This document shows positions 21,203-29,367 of a stretch of 64,000 nucleotides of DNA, piece after piece. The notes beneath the pieces are model-generated. The model was not told the DNA's origin. It saw only the letters and a list, made by a program, of their open reading frames with translations, and did not search any database. Each line of letters starts with the position of its first letter. The stretch's first letter is position 1. Both the position numbers and the translations under genes were made by a program. This DNA is from Olavius algarvensis associated proteobacterium Delta 3 (GTDB taxonomy: Bacteria > Desulfobacterota > Desulfobacteria > Desulfobacterales > CAFBRK01): contig CAFBRK010000214.1 of the NCBI GenBank assembly GCA_903231505.1, positions 1-64,000 on the forward strand. The letters run 5' to 3'.

Positions 21203-23086
21203 ATGCCGGAGAGTGGGTATAAGCGAAAACTTGTCGCTATCCTCAGTGCCGATGGCGTTGGGTATAGTCGACTCATGCGAGAGGATGAAGAGGCCACTGT
21301 TCAGGATCTGGCCGCTCATCTGGTTTTGATGCATGACATCATCAATCAATTTAGCGGCAGGGTGATTGATTCTCCGGGTGATAATCTATTGGCCGAGTTT
21401 GCCAGTGTTGTGGACGCAGTCAATGGAGCCGTAGAAATTCAAAAAGAGATTAAACGGGTAAACGCGGAATTTCCGGATGACCGCAGAATGGAATTTCGCA
21501 TCGGAGTCAATCTTGGAGACGTCATCCATGAGGGTGGCCGAATTTATGGCGATGGTGTCAACATCGCCGCAAGATTGGAAGGGCTTGCGGCAGCCGGCGG
21601 AATTTCAATCTCCGGCACGGTCTACGAGCACGTTAAAAATAAGTTGGCCTTAAGCTACCGGTATTTGGGTAAACAGCGGGTAAAAAATATCCCTGAACCG
21701 TTGCAGGTTTATCAAATACTTTTGGAGTCAAAAACCGCCGGGATGGTCACTCTCGAAAAAATAACAGGACCAAGGCGAAGGTACCGGGTAGTTGCAGCAA
21801 TGACTGTGCTGGTGATCGGAGTTGCAGCGGTCTTTATTTGGGTGAGTACCCGTACTCCTGTTTTTGATGCAGAAAGGGAAAGCATCCCAAAGGGCCCTTT
21901 GCCGGCATCAGAACGGGCATCCATCGCTGTCCTGCCATTTAAAAATCTGAGTGGGGACCCTGAACAGGAATATTTCAGCGACGGTATTACCAACGACATT
22001 ATCACGGCGCTTTCAAAATTCCGAGAGTTACTGGTCATCGCCAGCAACACGATGTTCACATACAAAGGAGAGGCCGTAAATATAGCGCTTATTGGACGGG
22101 AACTTGGCGTTACGTATGTATTGGAGGGAAGCGTTCAGAGGGTTGCCTCAAGAATACGAATCAATGCCCAACTCATTGATTCGGCAACCGGTTTTCATCT
22201 CTGGTCAGAACAATACAACCGTGATGTTAAAGATATATTTGCTGTTCAGGATGAGATTGTACACACCATCGTCGGAAAATTTGCGGTTGAAATAGACTCG
22301 GCCGAACGCCAGCGTGCGCTGCAAAAACAGACTGAGAGCCTTATGGCGTACGATTACATGCTGCGCGGGATGGAATATCTGAGCCGCAGGACGCGTTCAG
22401 AAAACAGTCAAGCACGTCAGATGTTCGAGAAGGCGATCGACCTTGATCCTGATTTCGCATCTGCATATGTTGGCCTTGGTGAAACTTACCAGATCGAGGT
22501 TGCTTTCGGTTGGACGGAGTTCCCCATTCAGGTTCTGCAGCGGGCAAAAGATCTCGCGTTCAAAGCCCTTAGTTTGGATAAGTCCAATGCCGCTGCATAT
22601 TCGCTTCTCGGGTTGCTCTATACCTATGAAGAACAATATGATCTTGCCATCAACAAATTGAATCGAGCGATCGAATTAAATCCTAACGACGCCAGCTCTC
22701 TTTCGTTTCGCGGACAGGTGTTACTGTGGTCCGGCAGGACAGATGATGCCATCCACTCTCTGGAGACCGCATATCGATTTGATCCGAATATGCTTCATGG
22801 AAATTTCATGTTTCTGGGGATAGGCTATTACCTTAAGGGACGACATGACAAGGCCATTAGAGTTTTAGAAGATGGGGTGAGCCGCAAAAGAGATTGGGTG
22901 GGCAATCACATCATTCTCACTGCCGCCTATGCCCAATCCGACCGCCTCGCAGATGCGGAGCGCCAGGCGAAAGAAGTGCTTCGGCTCGATCCGTTTTTCG
23001 AGATCAAAAATTATGGGACTGTGTTTCGGAATCGGGCGGATAGAGATAAAATCGTCCAGGGACTTCGCAAGGCGGGATTGAAATAA
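21203..23086 (+). CDS. Class III nucleotide cyclase with TolB-like and TPR domains (3 of 3)
   Basis: A 627-residue third paralogue, more diverged (MPESGYKRKLVAILSADGVGYSRLM). The metal residues (SADGVGYS, SPGDNLLAEF) and GDGVNIAARLE are present. The transmembrane segment is near 195-213, the TolB-like domain starts PSIAVLPFKNLSGDPEQEYFSDGI in related members (here ASIAVLPF), and clear TPR units lie in the last 230 residues. The ATG is one base after the stop of the second cyclase, so the two are co-translated. The downstream 368 bases are non-coding. Confidence 0.85.
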   Translation: MPESGYKRKLVAILSADGVGYSRLMREDEEATVQDLAAHLVLMHDIINQFSGRVIDSPGDNLLAEFASVVDAVNGAVEIQKEIKRVNAEFPDDRRMEFRIGVNLGDVIHEGGRIYGDGVNIAARLEGLAAAGGISISGTVYEHVKNKLALSYRYLGKQRVKNIPEPLQVYQILLESKTAGMVTLEKITGPRRRYRVVAAMTVLVIGVAAVFIWVSTRTPVFDAERESIPKGPLPASERASIAVLPFKNLSGDPEQEYFSDGITNDIITALSKFRELLVIASNTMFTYKGEAVNIALIGRELGVTYVLEGSVQRVASRIRINAQLIDSATGFHLWSEQYNRDVKDIFAVQDEIVHTIVGKFAVEIDSAERQRALQKQTESLMAYDYMLRGMEYLSRRTRSENSQARQMFEKAIDLDPDFASAYVGLGETYQIEVAFGWTEFPIQVLQRAKDLAFKALSLDKSNAAAYSLLGLLYTYEEQYDLAINKLNRAIELNPNDASSLSFRGQVLLWSGRTDDAIHSLETAYRFDPNMLHGNFMFLGIGYYLKGRHDKAIRVLEDGVSRKRDWVGNHIILTAAYAQSDRLADAERQAKEVLRLDPFFEIKNYGTVFRNRADRDKIVQGLRKAGLK

Positions 23087-23454
23087 TATTGATATCGTTT
23101 GTATTTATCTCGGGGTGGGTCTTGTGGCTGAGTCGCATTTTCGACACCAGAAATAGAAGCGGATATGCCAACAAATTGACGAAACGCCGTGCGGTATGAC
23201 CTCCGGACGGGCAGGGCGGCTTAGATCAAAAACCAATCCTCGCCTGAGCATGGTGGTCCGTGGTGCATATATACCAAATTTCCTATATTGTGTGGCGGAA
23301 TGGACAAATATGTTGACGCCTTAATTTTCTAAAAAAATACAACCCACCGATAATTTTTCACATTTTCAGTCCTTAAAGCTCGCATAATTTTTGCATGTTG
23401 ATTTTCATGAACCCAATTTATTTGAAAGCTACCAAACGGAAGAGGGGGACTGAA
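23087..23454. other. Non-coding stretch after the cyclase genes
   Basis: No ORF with coding character, tRNA or clear repeat was found. The composition is more AT-rich than the genes around it. It lies before a possible 35-residue zinc-ribbon peptide. Confidence 0.5.
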
Positions 23455-23562
23455 ATGAGATACGTCTACCGCTGCCCGAAGTGCGGCAAATCCGTTGAGT
23501 CGTCTATTCTTAGGGCGTACTTCTGCTTCCGCTGTTTGTGCGCGATGTGGATGTCGCCGTGA
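23455..23562 (+). CDS. Possible 35-residue zinc-ribbon peptide
   Basis: A short ORF after a GGGGGACTGAA leader: MRYVYRCPKCGKSVESSI... It has one CPKCG knuckle and a second Cys pair (CFRCLC), the pattern of a minimal zinc ribbon. It may instead be the remnant of a longer gene, since the downstream 300 bases are non-coding. There is no other support. Confidence 0.3.
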   Translation: MRYVYRCPKCGKSVESSILRAYFCFRCLCAMWMSP

Positions 23563-23885
23563 CCGAAGTTAGCCTTTTCGCCTGCATCATGGAATTGGCA
23601 GAACACCCCTCGGGCGTGTTCTGTGAGATCATCAGGTATATTTACGCGGTCGTTGCGTTGTGTTAACATTCGATAGTGTGGCTGTTTCACCAATCTCCGA
23701 ACCCGCTGTAAGGTATTGTTGATATCGGCCGTGCCGGAGTCGTTGACGTACGCTGAAGGTTCTGAAATACACAAACTTAGACAATTAAGGCGGCTTTGCC
23801 TAAGAACTTAGGTAGCGGTTACCACATACGCTGACAGGCTGATAGCCTGCGGCCGCCTCCAATTTCATAAGAGGCAGAGTCGGAA
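23563..23885 (+). other. Non-coding stretch with leader-like hairpins
   Basis: There is no credible gene. The last 60 bases can form AGGCT-GAT-AGCCT (23836-23848) and GCCTC-N11-GAGGC (23855-23875) just before the Arg-rich small ORF, which may be a structured leader. A minus-strand 102-codon ORF (23466-23774) has no recognisable features. Confidence 0.35.
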
Positions 23886-24032
23886 ATGGAAGAAAGAAGG
23901 CTTGGCAAAGACAGACGCTCCGGGGAAGACCGCAGAAACGTTGGAAGCTCGAACTATAGCGGACCCGAAAGACGGAGCTTAAGGTTCCGGAGAGGCTACG
24001 CAGATAGAAGGCAGAAAGTCGCCGAAGGGTGA
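23886..24032 (+). CDS. 48-residue Arg/Asp-rich small protein
   Basis: The ORF starts MEERRLGKDRRSGEDRRN and ends in a basic stretch (RRSLRFRRGYADRRQK). The repeated (K/E)DRRSG and PERRS motifs are characteristic of small RRxxDRR-type proteins common in deltaproteobacteria, whose role is unknown. The AGAGGC-AGAGTCGGA leader gives only a modest ribosome site. It is too short for most gene finders. Confidence 0.5.
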   Translation: MEERRLGKDRRSGEDRRNVGSSNYSGPERRSLRFRRGYADRRQKVAEG

Positions 24033-24273
24033 ACCCCCGTCGGTATGTATCCCGAATTCCACTTCGGTTTATCATGTCTCGAAAGCAAACGAGGAATATC
24101 GGAAAAAGGTGCTCTGAATCCAATCGTCAGTAAACTTCCCCCTTGATATCCCTGCAAATTTTCTTCAAGACATGGATGGCCGGTTCTCCGTATCAAGAAA
24201 CAGGCGAGGAACATATAAATTAGTGCCGTAATATTGGGCGCATCTGCATCATCGAGATTTCCGGCAAGTTGTG

Positions 24274-24313
24274 CTCGGTATCGGAATCGGTATCGGAATC
24301 GGGATCGGAGATC
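24274..24313 (+). repeat. Left arm of a GGTATC/GGAATC repeat pair
   Basis: Degenerate 6-nt units (CTCGGTATCGGAATCGGTAT and on to GGATCGGAGATC) end 7 bases before the S23-type ORF. They are the inverse of 24702..24740 on its far side. Confidence 0.75.
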
Positions 24314-24320
24314 AAAAAAA

Positions 24321-24757
24321 ATGACTTTCGGACATGAACAACTGGATGTAACCAAGTTGGCCTTGGAATACGTCGGCTGGGTCTATCGGTTCTGTGAAAA
24401 CCTTAGGGGCATCGAAGCGTTCGGGACCAGTTACTCCTCGCGTCGCAATCTATCCCTATGAATATTGCCGACGGCAATGGAAAAGCTACAGAAGCCTACC
24501 GGCGAAGGTTCTTCGAAATCGCTCGTGGTTCGGCACTTGAATGTGCAGCCGCGCAAGATATCCTGGAAGTGTACGGTGCTCTTGCCGCAGAGAAGAATAA
24601 TGAAGCCAAACATATGATAGACCGGATCGTTGCCATGCTGACGAAGCTTGGACAGCGCGGGTATTCGACTCGGGAGGAATTGTCCGGTTATGGCGCGAAT
24701 AAGATCGATTCCGATAGCGATTCCGATTCCGACCCCGAAGGTGCATCAGGAGATTAA
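24321..24757 (+). pseudogene. S23-type four-helix-bundle protein, frameshifted
   Basis: Two reading frames together give a four-helix-bundle protein of the 23S rRNA intervening-sequence (S23/bAvd-like) family. The first frame (24321-24461) encodes LDVTKLALEYVGWVYRFCENL and EAFG; the second (24436-24757) encodes SIPMNIADGNGK and RRRFFEIARGSALECAAAQDIL. The break falls at CGTCGC-AATCTATCC, where the family has RRA(A/S)VSIP, so a few bases are missing. An ATG at 24458 could start the second frame alone. The 3' end runs into the right repeat arm and encodes DSDSDSDSDPEG, which is not part of the family. Confidence 0.75.
24702..24740 (+). repeat. Right arm of the repeat pair, inside the S23 ORF end
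   Basis: GATTCCGATAGCGATTCCGA and on to CCGAAG: the complement of the left arm at 24274..24313. The pair would bring the two ends of the S23 unit together as a stem. Confidence 0.75.
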
Positions 24758-24834
24758 CTGTCGCGAAAACCGGCAATCGTTACGCACCCTTGAGCGCATA
24801 ACGTGAAGCGCGGATTGGCGATAGTTTTCCGCAT

Positions 24835-26106
24835 CTAAATTCCTTTACCGCTTACCGCTATTTCCACAAACCCATCGATTTCTTCCTTTAGTTTATCGTA
24901 AGCAATCAATTGCTGCATCAGGTGATCCGGAATTTTGTCATTGGCCGCTCCGACAATCATACCGGTCACCATGCCGCGATGGACGTTATCCCCACCGGCA
25001 TTGGCATTGGCCAGTAACGTCCCTTCAACATCGAACTCGTGCTTTCGAGTAAAATACAGAAGCAGGGGCAACCCGTGTTCCGGGTAGCAGGCGGTGGCAA
25101 AGATATTGTTGACCACCTCCGGCTCGGAGTGGGAGTGGGCCAGCTGATCGACCTCAAAAGGCACGTCGATGAGGGCAGTATGGAGCTTCCACATCTCTTT
25201 TCCGGGGATGTTACCGGGACCGTTGTGATTGCGATAGGCCGCGAAAAGCGCTTTTCCCGTGACTTCGGGGGGGCGCACCTCTCGGGCGTACGCGGTAATG
25301 GCTTCTTGAGGTGATTTTCCCGTCAGCAGGTCGCTGAGAAGCGGGGCCAAGACCCCCAAGGCACCGGCCACGTTTTCCGACCGGTGCGTCAGATTCTGAT
25401 GCTCGATGGCGAGTCCCAGCCCCTGGTAGGCGCTGCTCGCCATGGTGGAAAGCACCATGGGGCGGATCACGCCCCCATGGGAGCCGATGGACCAGACATT
25501 GCGTTGCAGTTCCGCACATGCATGGGGAGGCATTCCGCTGGTGTAGTTTTCGAACCAGCGCCGTATGTAAATTTCGGTATATGGATCACGGTTATTCCCC
25601 GATGTGGTCAGGTGTGCGATAAAATCGTCCAGAAACACCGACGGGTCGTAGCGGCCGCATTGAATGACCGATCTCAGAAGTACACGGACCAGATGGGCGC
25701 CGAGGGTATTCTCTCCGGCTTTCAGTCCGTGATGGTAATGATAGCGGTCCTCCAATCGGGGCACGGGGTTTCCGTGTTCGCTTTCCCGGTCTTCGCTGCG
25801 GATGTCCAGATCGCTGTAGCTCGTCCGGTAATATCGTACGTGATTATGTAAAATATCGTAGGGTCGGTGTAAACGTGCGGCCGTATCGACATCCGGGTTA
25901 TAGGTCATGCCCACCATGAAGCTTTCAAGGTGAGGATGGGGCGGATCGACATATCCGCGGACACCCCCGTCAAAGACCTTCGAGATGTTGCCGGTGTTGT
26001 AATACCAGTGGGCGGGCATGGCCAGGGCATCTCCGATAAAGAGACCCCACAGGGCATTGCGCAGCCGACGCTGTCGAAATTCGCTGGATGGTTGGTTGTT
26101 GTCCAT
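24835..26106 (-). CDS. ADP-ribosylglycohydrolase family protein
   Basis: A 423-residue all-helical protein of the ADP-ribosylglycohydrolase/DraG superfamily, Mg-dependent enzymes that cleave ADP-ribose from proteins or small molecules. The N-terminal RNALWGLFIGDALAMPAHW is the usual GxxxGDALG-like opening. The metal segment is the C-terminal ANANAGGDNVHRG (near 375-387), where members have N-x-GGD(T/N). It is longer than DraG (about 300), and the extra central segment rich in His and Tyr is unassigned. AAAAGGA precedes the start. There is no DraT-like partner nearby, so the target is unknown. Confidence 0.8.
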   Translation of the reverse strand: MDNNQPSSEFRQRRLRNALWGLFIGDALAMPAHWYYNTGNISKVFDGGVRGYVDPPHPHLESFMVGMTYNPDVDTAARLHRPYDILHNHVRYYRTSYSDLDIRSEDRESEHGNPVPRLEDRYHYHHGLKAGENTLGAHLVRVLLRSVIQCGRYDPSVFLDDFIAHLTTSGNNRDPYTEIYIRRWFENYTSGMPPHACAELQRNVWSIGSHGGVIRPMVLSTMASSAYQGLGLAIEHQNLTHRSENVAGALGVLAPLLSDLLTGKSPQEAITAYAREVRPPEVTGKALFAAYRNHNGPGNIPGKEMWKLHTALIDVPFEVDQLAHSHSEPEVVNNIFATACYPEHGLPLLLYFTRKHEFDVEGTLLANANAGGDNVHRGMVTGMIVGAANDKIPDHLMQQLIAYDKLKEEIDGFVEIAVSGKGI

Positions 26107-26168
26107 ATCTGCATTCCTTTTAAAGGTGAGATGTTTGGAGACGGTGCCGAATCAACATGTTGGATACT

Positions 26169-26240
26169 ATAGCAGTTGCCATAAATATGTTCCGATAGAA
26201 TATAGGGGGCCGGGGTCTGGAACTACGGCATATCTGTAAA
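26169..26240 (+). repeat. Solo left terminus of the TIR element
   Basis: TATAGCAGTTGCCATAAATA and TGTTCC match the left terminus of 8982..9206 and 36960..37551, and the next 40 bases keep weak similarity. No arms or right end are recognisable. It lies between two convergently spaced minus-strand genes. Confidence 0.6.
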
Positions 26241-26307
26241 CTATGCATCCGATCCGGGAAGATCAATCTTTACAGGACGGCAGAAACGGACAGGCTGGAT
26301 TAAAAAC

Positions 26308-27117
26308 CTATTCGCCGTAAAGTTCGGGACGGCGGTTGGGGAAGAAAAAACGCATTTCGTGGCTGCGGACATTGTCGAAGTCCGCTTTTTTCAAATCAAC
26401 GACAAGCAAGCCTTCCCCTCCGGTCAGCCGTTTTTCAATGATGTTTCCTGCCGGATCGATGACCACCGCGTTTCCCGGAAAGGAGAGGCCGTTGCAGTTT
26501 TCGCCGGTCTGATTGTTGGCGACGATAAACAGGCTGTTGTCGAAGGCCCGGGCCGGCAGATGGCGCATCCAGGAAGTATGTTTTTGTCGGGCATCGCCCC
26601 GTGGCGACGCGTGGGGGAGGAAGATGACTTCTGCGCCCCGATCGGCCATGACAGAGGCCAGTTCCGGGAAATGGGCGTCATAACACAATTGGATTCCGAA
26701 TCGGATGCCTGCCGCCTCAAAAACGGGGATGTTATTCCCAGGGCTGAATATGCTTTTTTCCGGCGGGGCGATGTGCAGCTTCCGGTAGACGTCGATGCTA
26801 CCGTCCCGATGAATGACCAGATGGCTGGCGAACACGGTCCCGTCGGCGCCTTTTTCCGCCAGGCCGGCGAGAATGACAACACGCTCCGACCGGGCCATTT
26901 CACGTATCCGGTTCACCTCCGGGCTGTCAATGGTCAGTGCCGCCCGGGCCATCTCCGGCCGGTTGCAGTATCCGGTAACGTTCAGCTCAGGGAAGCAAAT
27001 AATCTCGACTTGATTTTCGGCGGCGATTTTGACGAGCCGGTCCATCCGGTCCAGGTTGTCTTCCACGTCCCCGACCGGGCAGTTCATCACGACAGCGGCT
27101 ATGCGTATATCTCTCAT
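26308..27117 (-). CDS. Carbon-nitrogen hydrolase (nitrilase superfamily)
   Basis: A 269-residue single-domain nitrilase-superfamily enzyme with the Glu-Lys-Cys triad: Glu44 in FPELNVTGY, Lys113 in YRKLHI and Cys145 in QLCYDAHFPE. These hydrolyse amides, carbamoyl compounds or nitriles; the substrate cannot be assigned. The start at 27117 lies at the edge of the GGTACTG repeat arm, so the upstream control region has been replaced by repeat DNA, and there is no clear ribosome site. Confidence 0.85.
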   Translation of the reverse strand: MRDIRIAAVVMNCPVGDVEDNLDRMDRLVKIAAENQVEIICFPELNVTGYCNRPEMARAALTIDSPEVNRIREMARSERVVILAGLAEKGADGTVFASHLVIHRDGSIDVYRKLHIAPPEKSIFSPGNNIPVFEAAGIRFGIQLCYDAHFPELASVMADRGAEVIFLPHASPRGDARQKHTSWMRHLPARAFDNSLFIVANNQTGENCNGLSFPGNAVVIDPAGNIIEKRLTGGEGLLVVDLKKADFDNVRSHEMRFFFPNRRPELYGE

Positions 27118-27822
27118 ATTGGGTACTCGGTATTGGGTACTGGGTACTGGGTATTAGGTACTGGGTATTGGAGATCTGGCCTAAGGTCTCACCCATGCAA
27201 GCAGCTAATACCAAATACCTGATACCCAATACCCGCCTTTGATTTACCTAATATCTGTTTTTGTCGTATGCATTTCTAATCGATTTGATGTAGGCATTCA
27301 GCTTTATCGGCAATTCATCCAGGAGTTGTGTTAGCCGTGTATGGTCTTCTGGAATCAGATTTCGACGTTTTGCCTTGGCTACCCATACTTTGGTTTCTTC
27401 AAGCGACCCCCTGGCAAAATAGCAGAAATTGATCCGCTCCTTGAAGTGAAATCGACCGTGCCCTTCAGACAAATTAGCCGAGATCGAATCGGCAGACCTG
27501 ACTAATTGCTTGCCGGTGGTACTCTTGGGAAAGTAATCCCACTTAATACAGATATCCCAAACGATATCGCTCAACTCTTCGGCCATGCGATAGATTTCTA
27601 AATCTTCCACCCTCAGAACCATAACACACCCTTTTTCTATTGAAGATCAAGTTACCATGAGGGGGGACTTAGAATTTCAATTAGCTCAAAACAGTCGGCA
27701 AAAATTTAAAATCATTAGATAATCCGTTCGCAGAACCAAATATTAGACGCCGAGTACCGAATACCCAAGACCCAATCTCCATTACCTATACCCAGTACCC
27801 AGTACCGGATCCCCAATACCTA
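27117..27822 (-). mobile_element. S23 gene bracketed by inverted heptamer-repeat arms
   Basis: The left arm (27117-27171) is built of GGTACTGGGTATTGGGTACT-like units, followed by a short inverse (27209-27234). The right arm (27752-27822) is the complement of the left, including GTACTGGGTACTGGGTAT read on the minus strand. Between them lies the intact S23 four-helix-bundle gene. The arms could pair over about 60-70 bases. The layout is like S23-coding intervening sequences in 23S rRNA, but no rRNA is near. Mobility is inferred. Confidence 0.6.
27248..27622 (-). CDS. S23-type four-helix-bundle protein
   Basis: A 124-residue intact member of the four-helix-bundle family found in 23S rRNA intervening sequences and related to Avd of diversity-generating retroelements. 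Family marks: DLEIYRMAEELSDIVWDI (helix 1), GKQLVRSADSISANLSEGHGR (helix 2 with the SIxANLSEG turn), FCYFARGSLEETKVW (helix 3) and the C-terminal LNAYIKSIRN. Homologues form pentamers with a basic surface that can bind nucleic acid. It is the only gene between the inverted arms. It is of a different subtype from the frameshifted copy at 24321. Confidence 0.85.
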   Translation of the reverse strand: MVLRVEDLEIYRMAEELSDIVWDICIKWDYFPKSTTGKQLVRSADSISANLSEGHGRFHFKERINFCYFARGSLEETKVWVAKAKRRNLIPEDHTRLTQLLDELPIKLNAYIKSIRNAYDKNRY

Positions 27823-28293
27823 AAGATTAAATTGTGCTTTTATCTTAAACACTTTTGTTGCCGGAAGGTTGAGGATGTCGGTGATGCCGGTATCCTCGGA
27901 GATTTTCTTCAGGTTGTCTTCAATCTCTTCCATTGAAGGAGAAATAAACGTAAACCAGACATTGTACTCATTTTCCCGAAGATAATTATGTGTCACCCCG
28001 GGATATCGGTTTACGGTGTCGGCGAACTTCTCCACCTTGTCCGGGGGTACTTTGGCTGCACAGAGGGTGCTGACGAATCCCAGCTTGCCGGGAACGAAAT
28101 TACCGCCGATGCGCCGGATGATCCCCAGCTGTTTCAATCGGTCAGTTCGGGACAGGACATCCTTTTCGTCAAGCCCCAGTTCTTCGGCAATGGTTTTGAA
28201 AGGCTGGGAAGTAATTGGAAAATCGGATTGGATGCGGTTCAGGACAGCTCGATCATCCGAGTCCAACAGCTCCATGTTCTTCTCGTTACTCAT
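27820..28293 (-). CDS. AhbA/AhbB-like siroheme decarboxylase subunit
   Basis: A 157-residue Lrp/AsnC-fold protein of the AhbA/AhbB/NirDLGH group. It has an N-terminal winged helix (LLDSDDRAVLNRIQSDFPITSQPF, then LGLDEKDVLSRTDRLKQLGIIRRIG) and a C-terminal RAM-like domain with PGVTHNYLREN-YNVWFTF. The siroheme decarboxylase of sulfate reducers, made of AhbA and AhbB, converts siroheme to 12,18-didecarboxysiroheme for heme synthesis. Whether this is A or B is not decided, and the partner is not in the window. The last codons reach the right arm of the S23 element. Confidence 0.8.
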   Translation of the reverse strand: MSNEKNMELLDSDDRAVLNRIQSDFPITSQPFKTIAEELGLDEKDVLSRTDRLKQLGIIRRIGGNFVPGKLGFVSTLCAAKVPPDKVEKFADTVNRYPGVTHNYLRENEYNVWFTFISPSMEEIEDNLKKISEDTGITDILNLPATKVFKIKAQFNL

Positions 28294-28324
28294 ATCCCGG
28301 ATTCCAGATGTCGGTTGAAGGTGA

Positions 28325-28720
28325 TTATTCCCCCGGTATCATGCGTACGTGTATCTTCCGCGTTCGCGGCCCATCGAATTCGCAAAAAAAAATGCCCTGC
28401 CATGTGCCGAGGAGAAGCTGACCGTTTTCAACAGCCACCAGCTCCGATGGGCCGACCATGGTCGCTTTGACGTGGGCCGGTGAATTGCCCTCCAGATGCT
28501 TGTAATCGGCATCCCACGGAACGATCTGGTTCAGGACCATCATGATGTCCCTTCGCACACTCGGATCGGCGCTTTCGTTAATGGTCACGGCAGCCGTGGT
28601 GTGGGGTACGTAAAGCATGCACAGGCCGGTTGCCACGCCGGAAGAAGACACCACATTCTGGATATCTGAGGTGATATCGATCAGTTCGGTTCCGGACCCC
28701 GTTTTCACTGTATGAATCAT
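28325..28720 (-). CDS. YjbQ/UPF0047 family protein
   Basis: A 131-residue complete YjbQ domain with LYVPHTTAAVTINESADPSVRRDI, the N-SPAHVKA segment and the terminal GTWQGIFFCEFDGPRTRKI. The conserved His residues bind a metal or phosphate. Some members have weak thiamine-phosphate synthase activity; the physiological role is unknown. The gene ends 32 bases before the start of the AhbA/B-like gene, so the two are likely co-transcribed. Confidence 0.9.
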   Translation of the reverse strand: MIHTVKTGSGTELIDITSDIQNVVSSSGVATGLCMLYVPHTTAAVTINESADPSVRRDIMMVLNQIVPWDADYKHLEGNSPAHVKATMVGPSELVAVENGQLLLGTWQGIFFCEFDGPRTRKIHVRMIPGE

Positions 28721-28764
28721 GATACACCTCCCTCCCGCCTCATAATGACCCCGAGAATTAACAA

Positions 28765-28796
28765 AAAAGGCCCTGCACTTGCCTGCAGGGCCTTTT
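28765..28796. terminator. Bidirectional Rho-independent terminator
   Basis: AAAAGGCCCTGCA-N6-TGCAGGGCCTTTT is a perfect 13-bp stem with A and T runs on both sides. It ends the dsrC transcript (minus strand) ahead of yjbQ. Confidence 0.9.
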
Positions 28797-28838
28797 CGTT
28801 TGTCAAAAACGGACTATGCGTCAAATTCCCATGGAATA

Positions 28839-29156
28839 TTAGACGCATCCGGTTGGTTTGGGCAGACCTGCCATTTTACAGGCTCCTTTGCCCGGTCCTG
28901 ACGGGAACAGCTCGTAGATGTGTTTCAGTTTGAATCCGGTCACCTTGGAAAGCACCCGCACCATCGGGGCGATGCCATTTTTGCGGTAGTAGTCCTGGAG
29001 GACCTCGATGACCTTCTTGTGTTCGTCGGTCAGTTCCTCGATGCCCTCTTCCTTCTTGACCCACTGGACCCATTCTTCATTCCAGTTTTCAAAAGAATCG
29101 ATGAACCCGTCTTCATCAACCGTGAAATTTTGTCCCATGAACTCGACTGTTGGCAT
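28839..29156 (-). CDS. dsrC: Sulfite reductase-associated sulfur carrier DsrC
   Basis: A 105-residue DsrC with the conserved C-terminal arm GACKMAGLPKPTGCV, with redox-active Cys93 and Cys104 both present. In sulfate reducers DsrC is co-substrate of DsrAB and carries sulfite-derived sulfur as a trisulfide that membrane or soluble reductases reduce. Both Cys separate it from TusE-like proteins that have only the last one. AAAGGAGGG precedes the start. It has its own promoter and terminators, and it is directly downstream of the flx-hdrA operon, a plausible source or sink of its electrons. Confidence 0.95.
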   Translation of the reverse strand: MPTVEFMGQNFTVDEDGFIDSFENWNEEWVQWVKKEEGIEELTDEHKKVIEVLQDYYRKNGIAPMVRVLSKVTGFKLKHIYELFPSGPGKGACKMAGLPKPTGCV

Positions 29157-29238
29157 TTACAATTCCCTCCTTTAAAGTTGAATCTATGCTTCTCGCCTGT
29201 CTCCCTCTACGGATAATCCTTGTGTATTAGAATAATAC

Positions 29239-29267
29239 CACTTAGCGGATTCGCCCGCCCCTGTCAA
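29239..29267 (-). promoter_or_regulatory. Promoter of dsrC
   Basis: On the minus strand TTGACA (29267-29262) and TAAGTG (29244-29239) are separated by 17 bases, 83 bases before the start codon. The -35 is consensus and the -10 is poor. Confidence 0.55.
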
Positions 29268-29273
29268 TATTAA

Positions 29274-29295
29274 AAAAGGGTGATTTGACCCTTTT
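29274..29295 (-). terminator. Terminator of the flx-hdrA operon
   Basis: Read on the minus strand, AAAAGGGT-CAAATC-ACCCTTTT followed by TT lies 73 bases after the flxA stop and directly before the dsrC promoter. Confidence 0.8.
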
Positions 29296-29367
29296 CGACT
29301 GCGCCTTTCGGACGCGCCAGTTTGTATATTATATATAATGATAACAAATAGTTGTGATGATAACCGA

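Noticed and set aside
23466-23774. 102-codon minus-strand ORF in a gap
   Set aside because: There is no start context, no recognisable family and the composition is atypical; it overlaps a possible zinc-ribbon peptide on the other strand.
27117-27234. CRISPR array or ordinary microsatellite
   Set aside because: The repeat units are 6-7 nt, degenerate and lack spacers, so not CRISPR; the matching inverse arm across the gene argues against a simple microsatellite.
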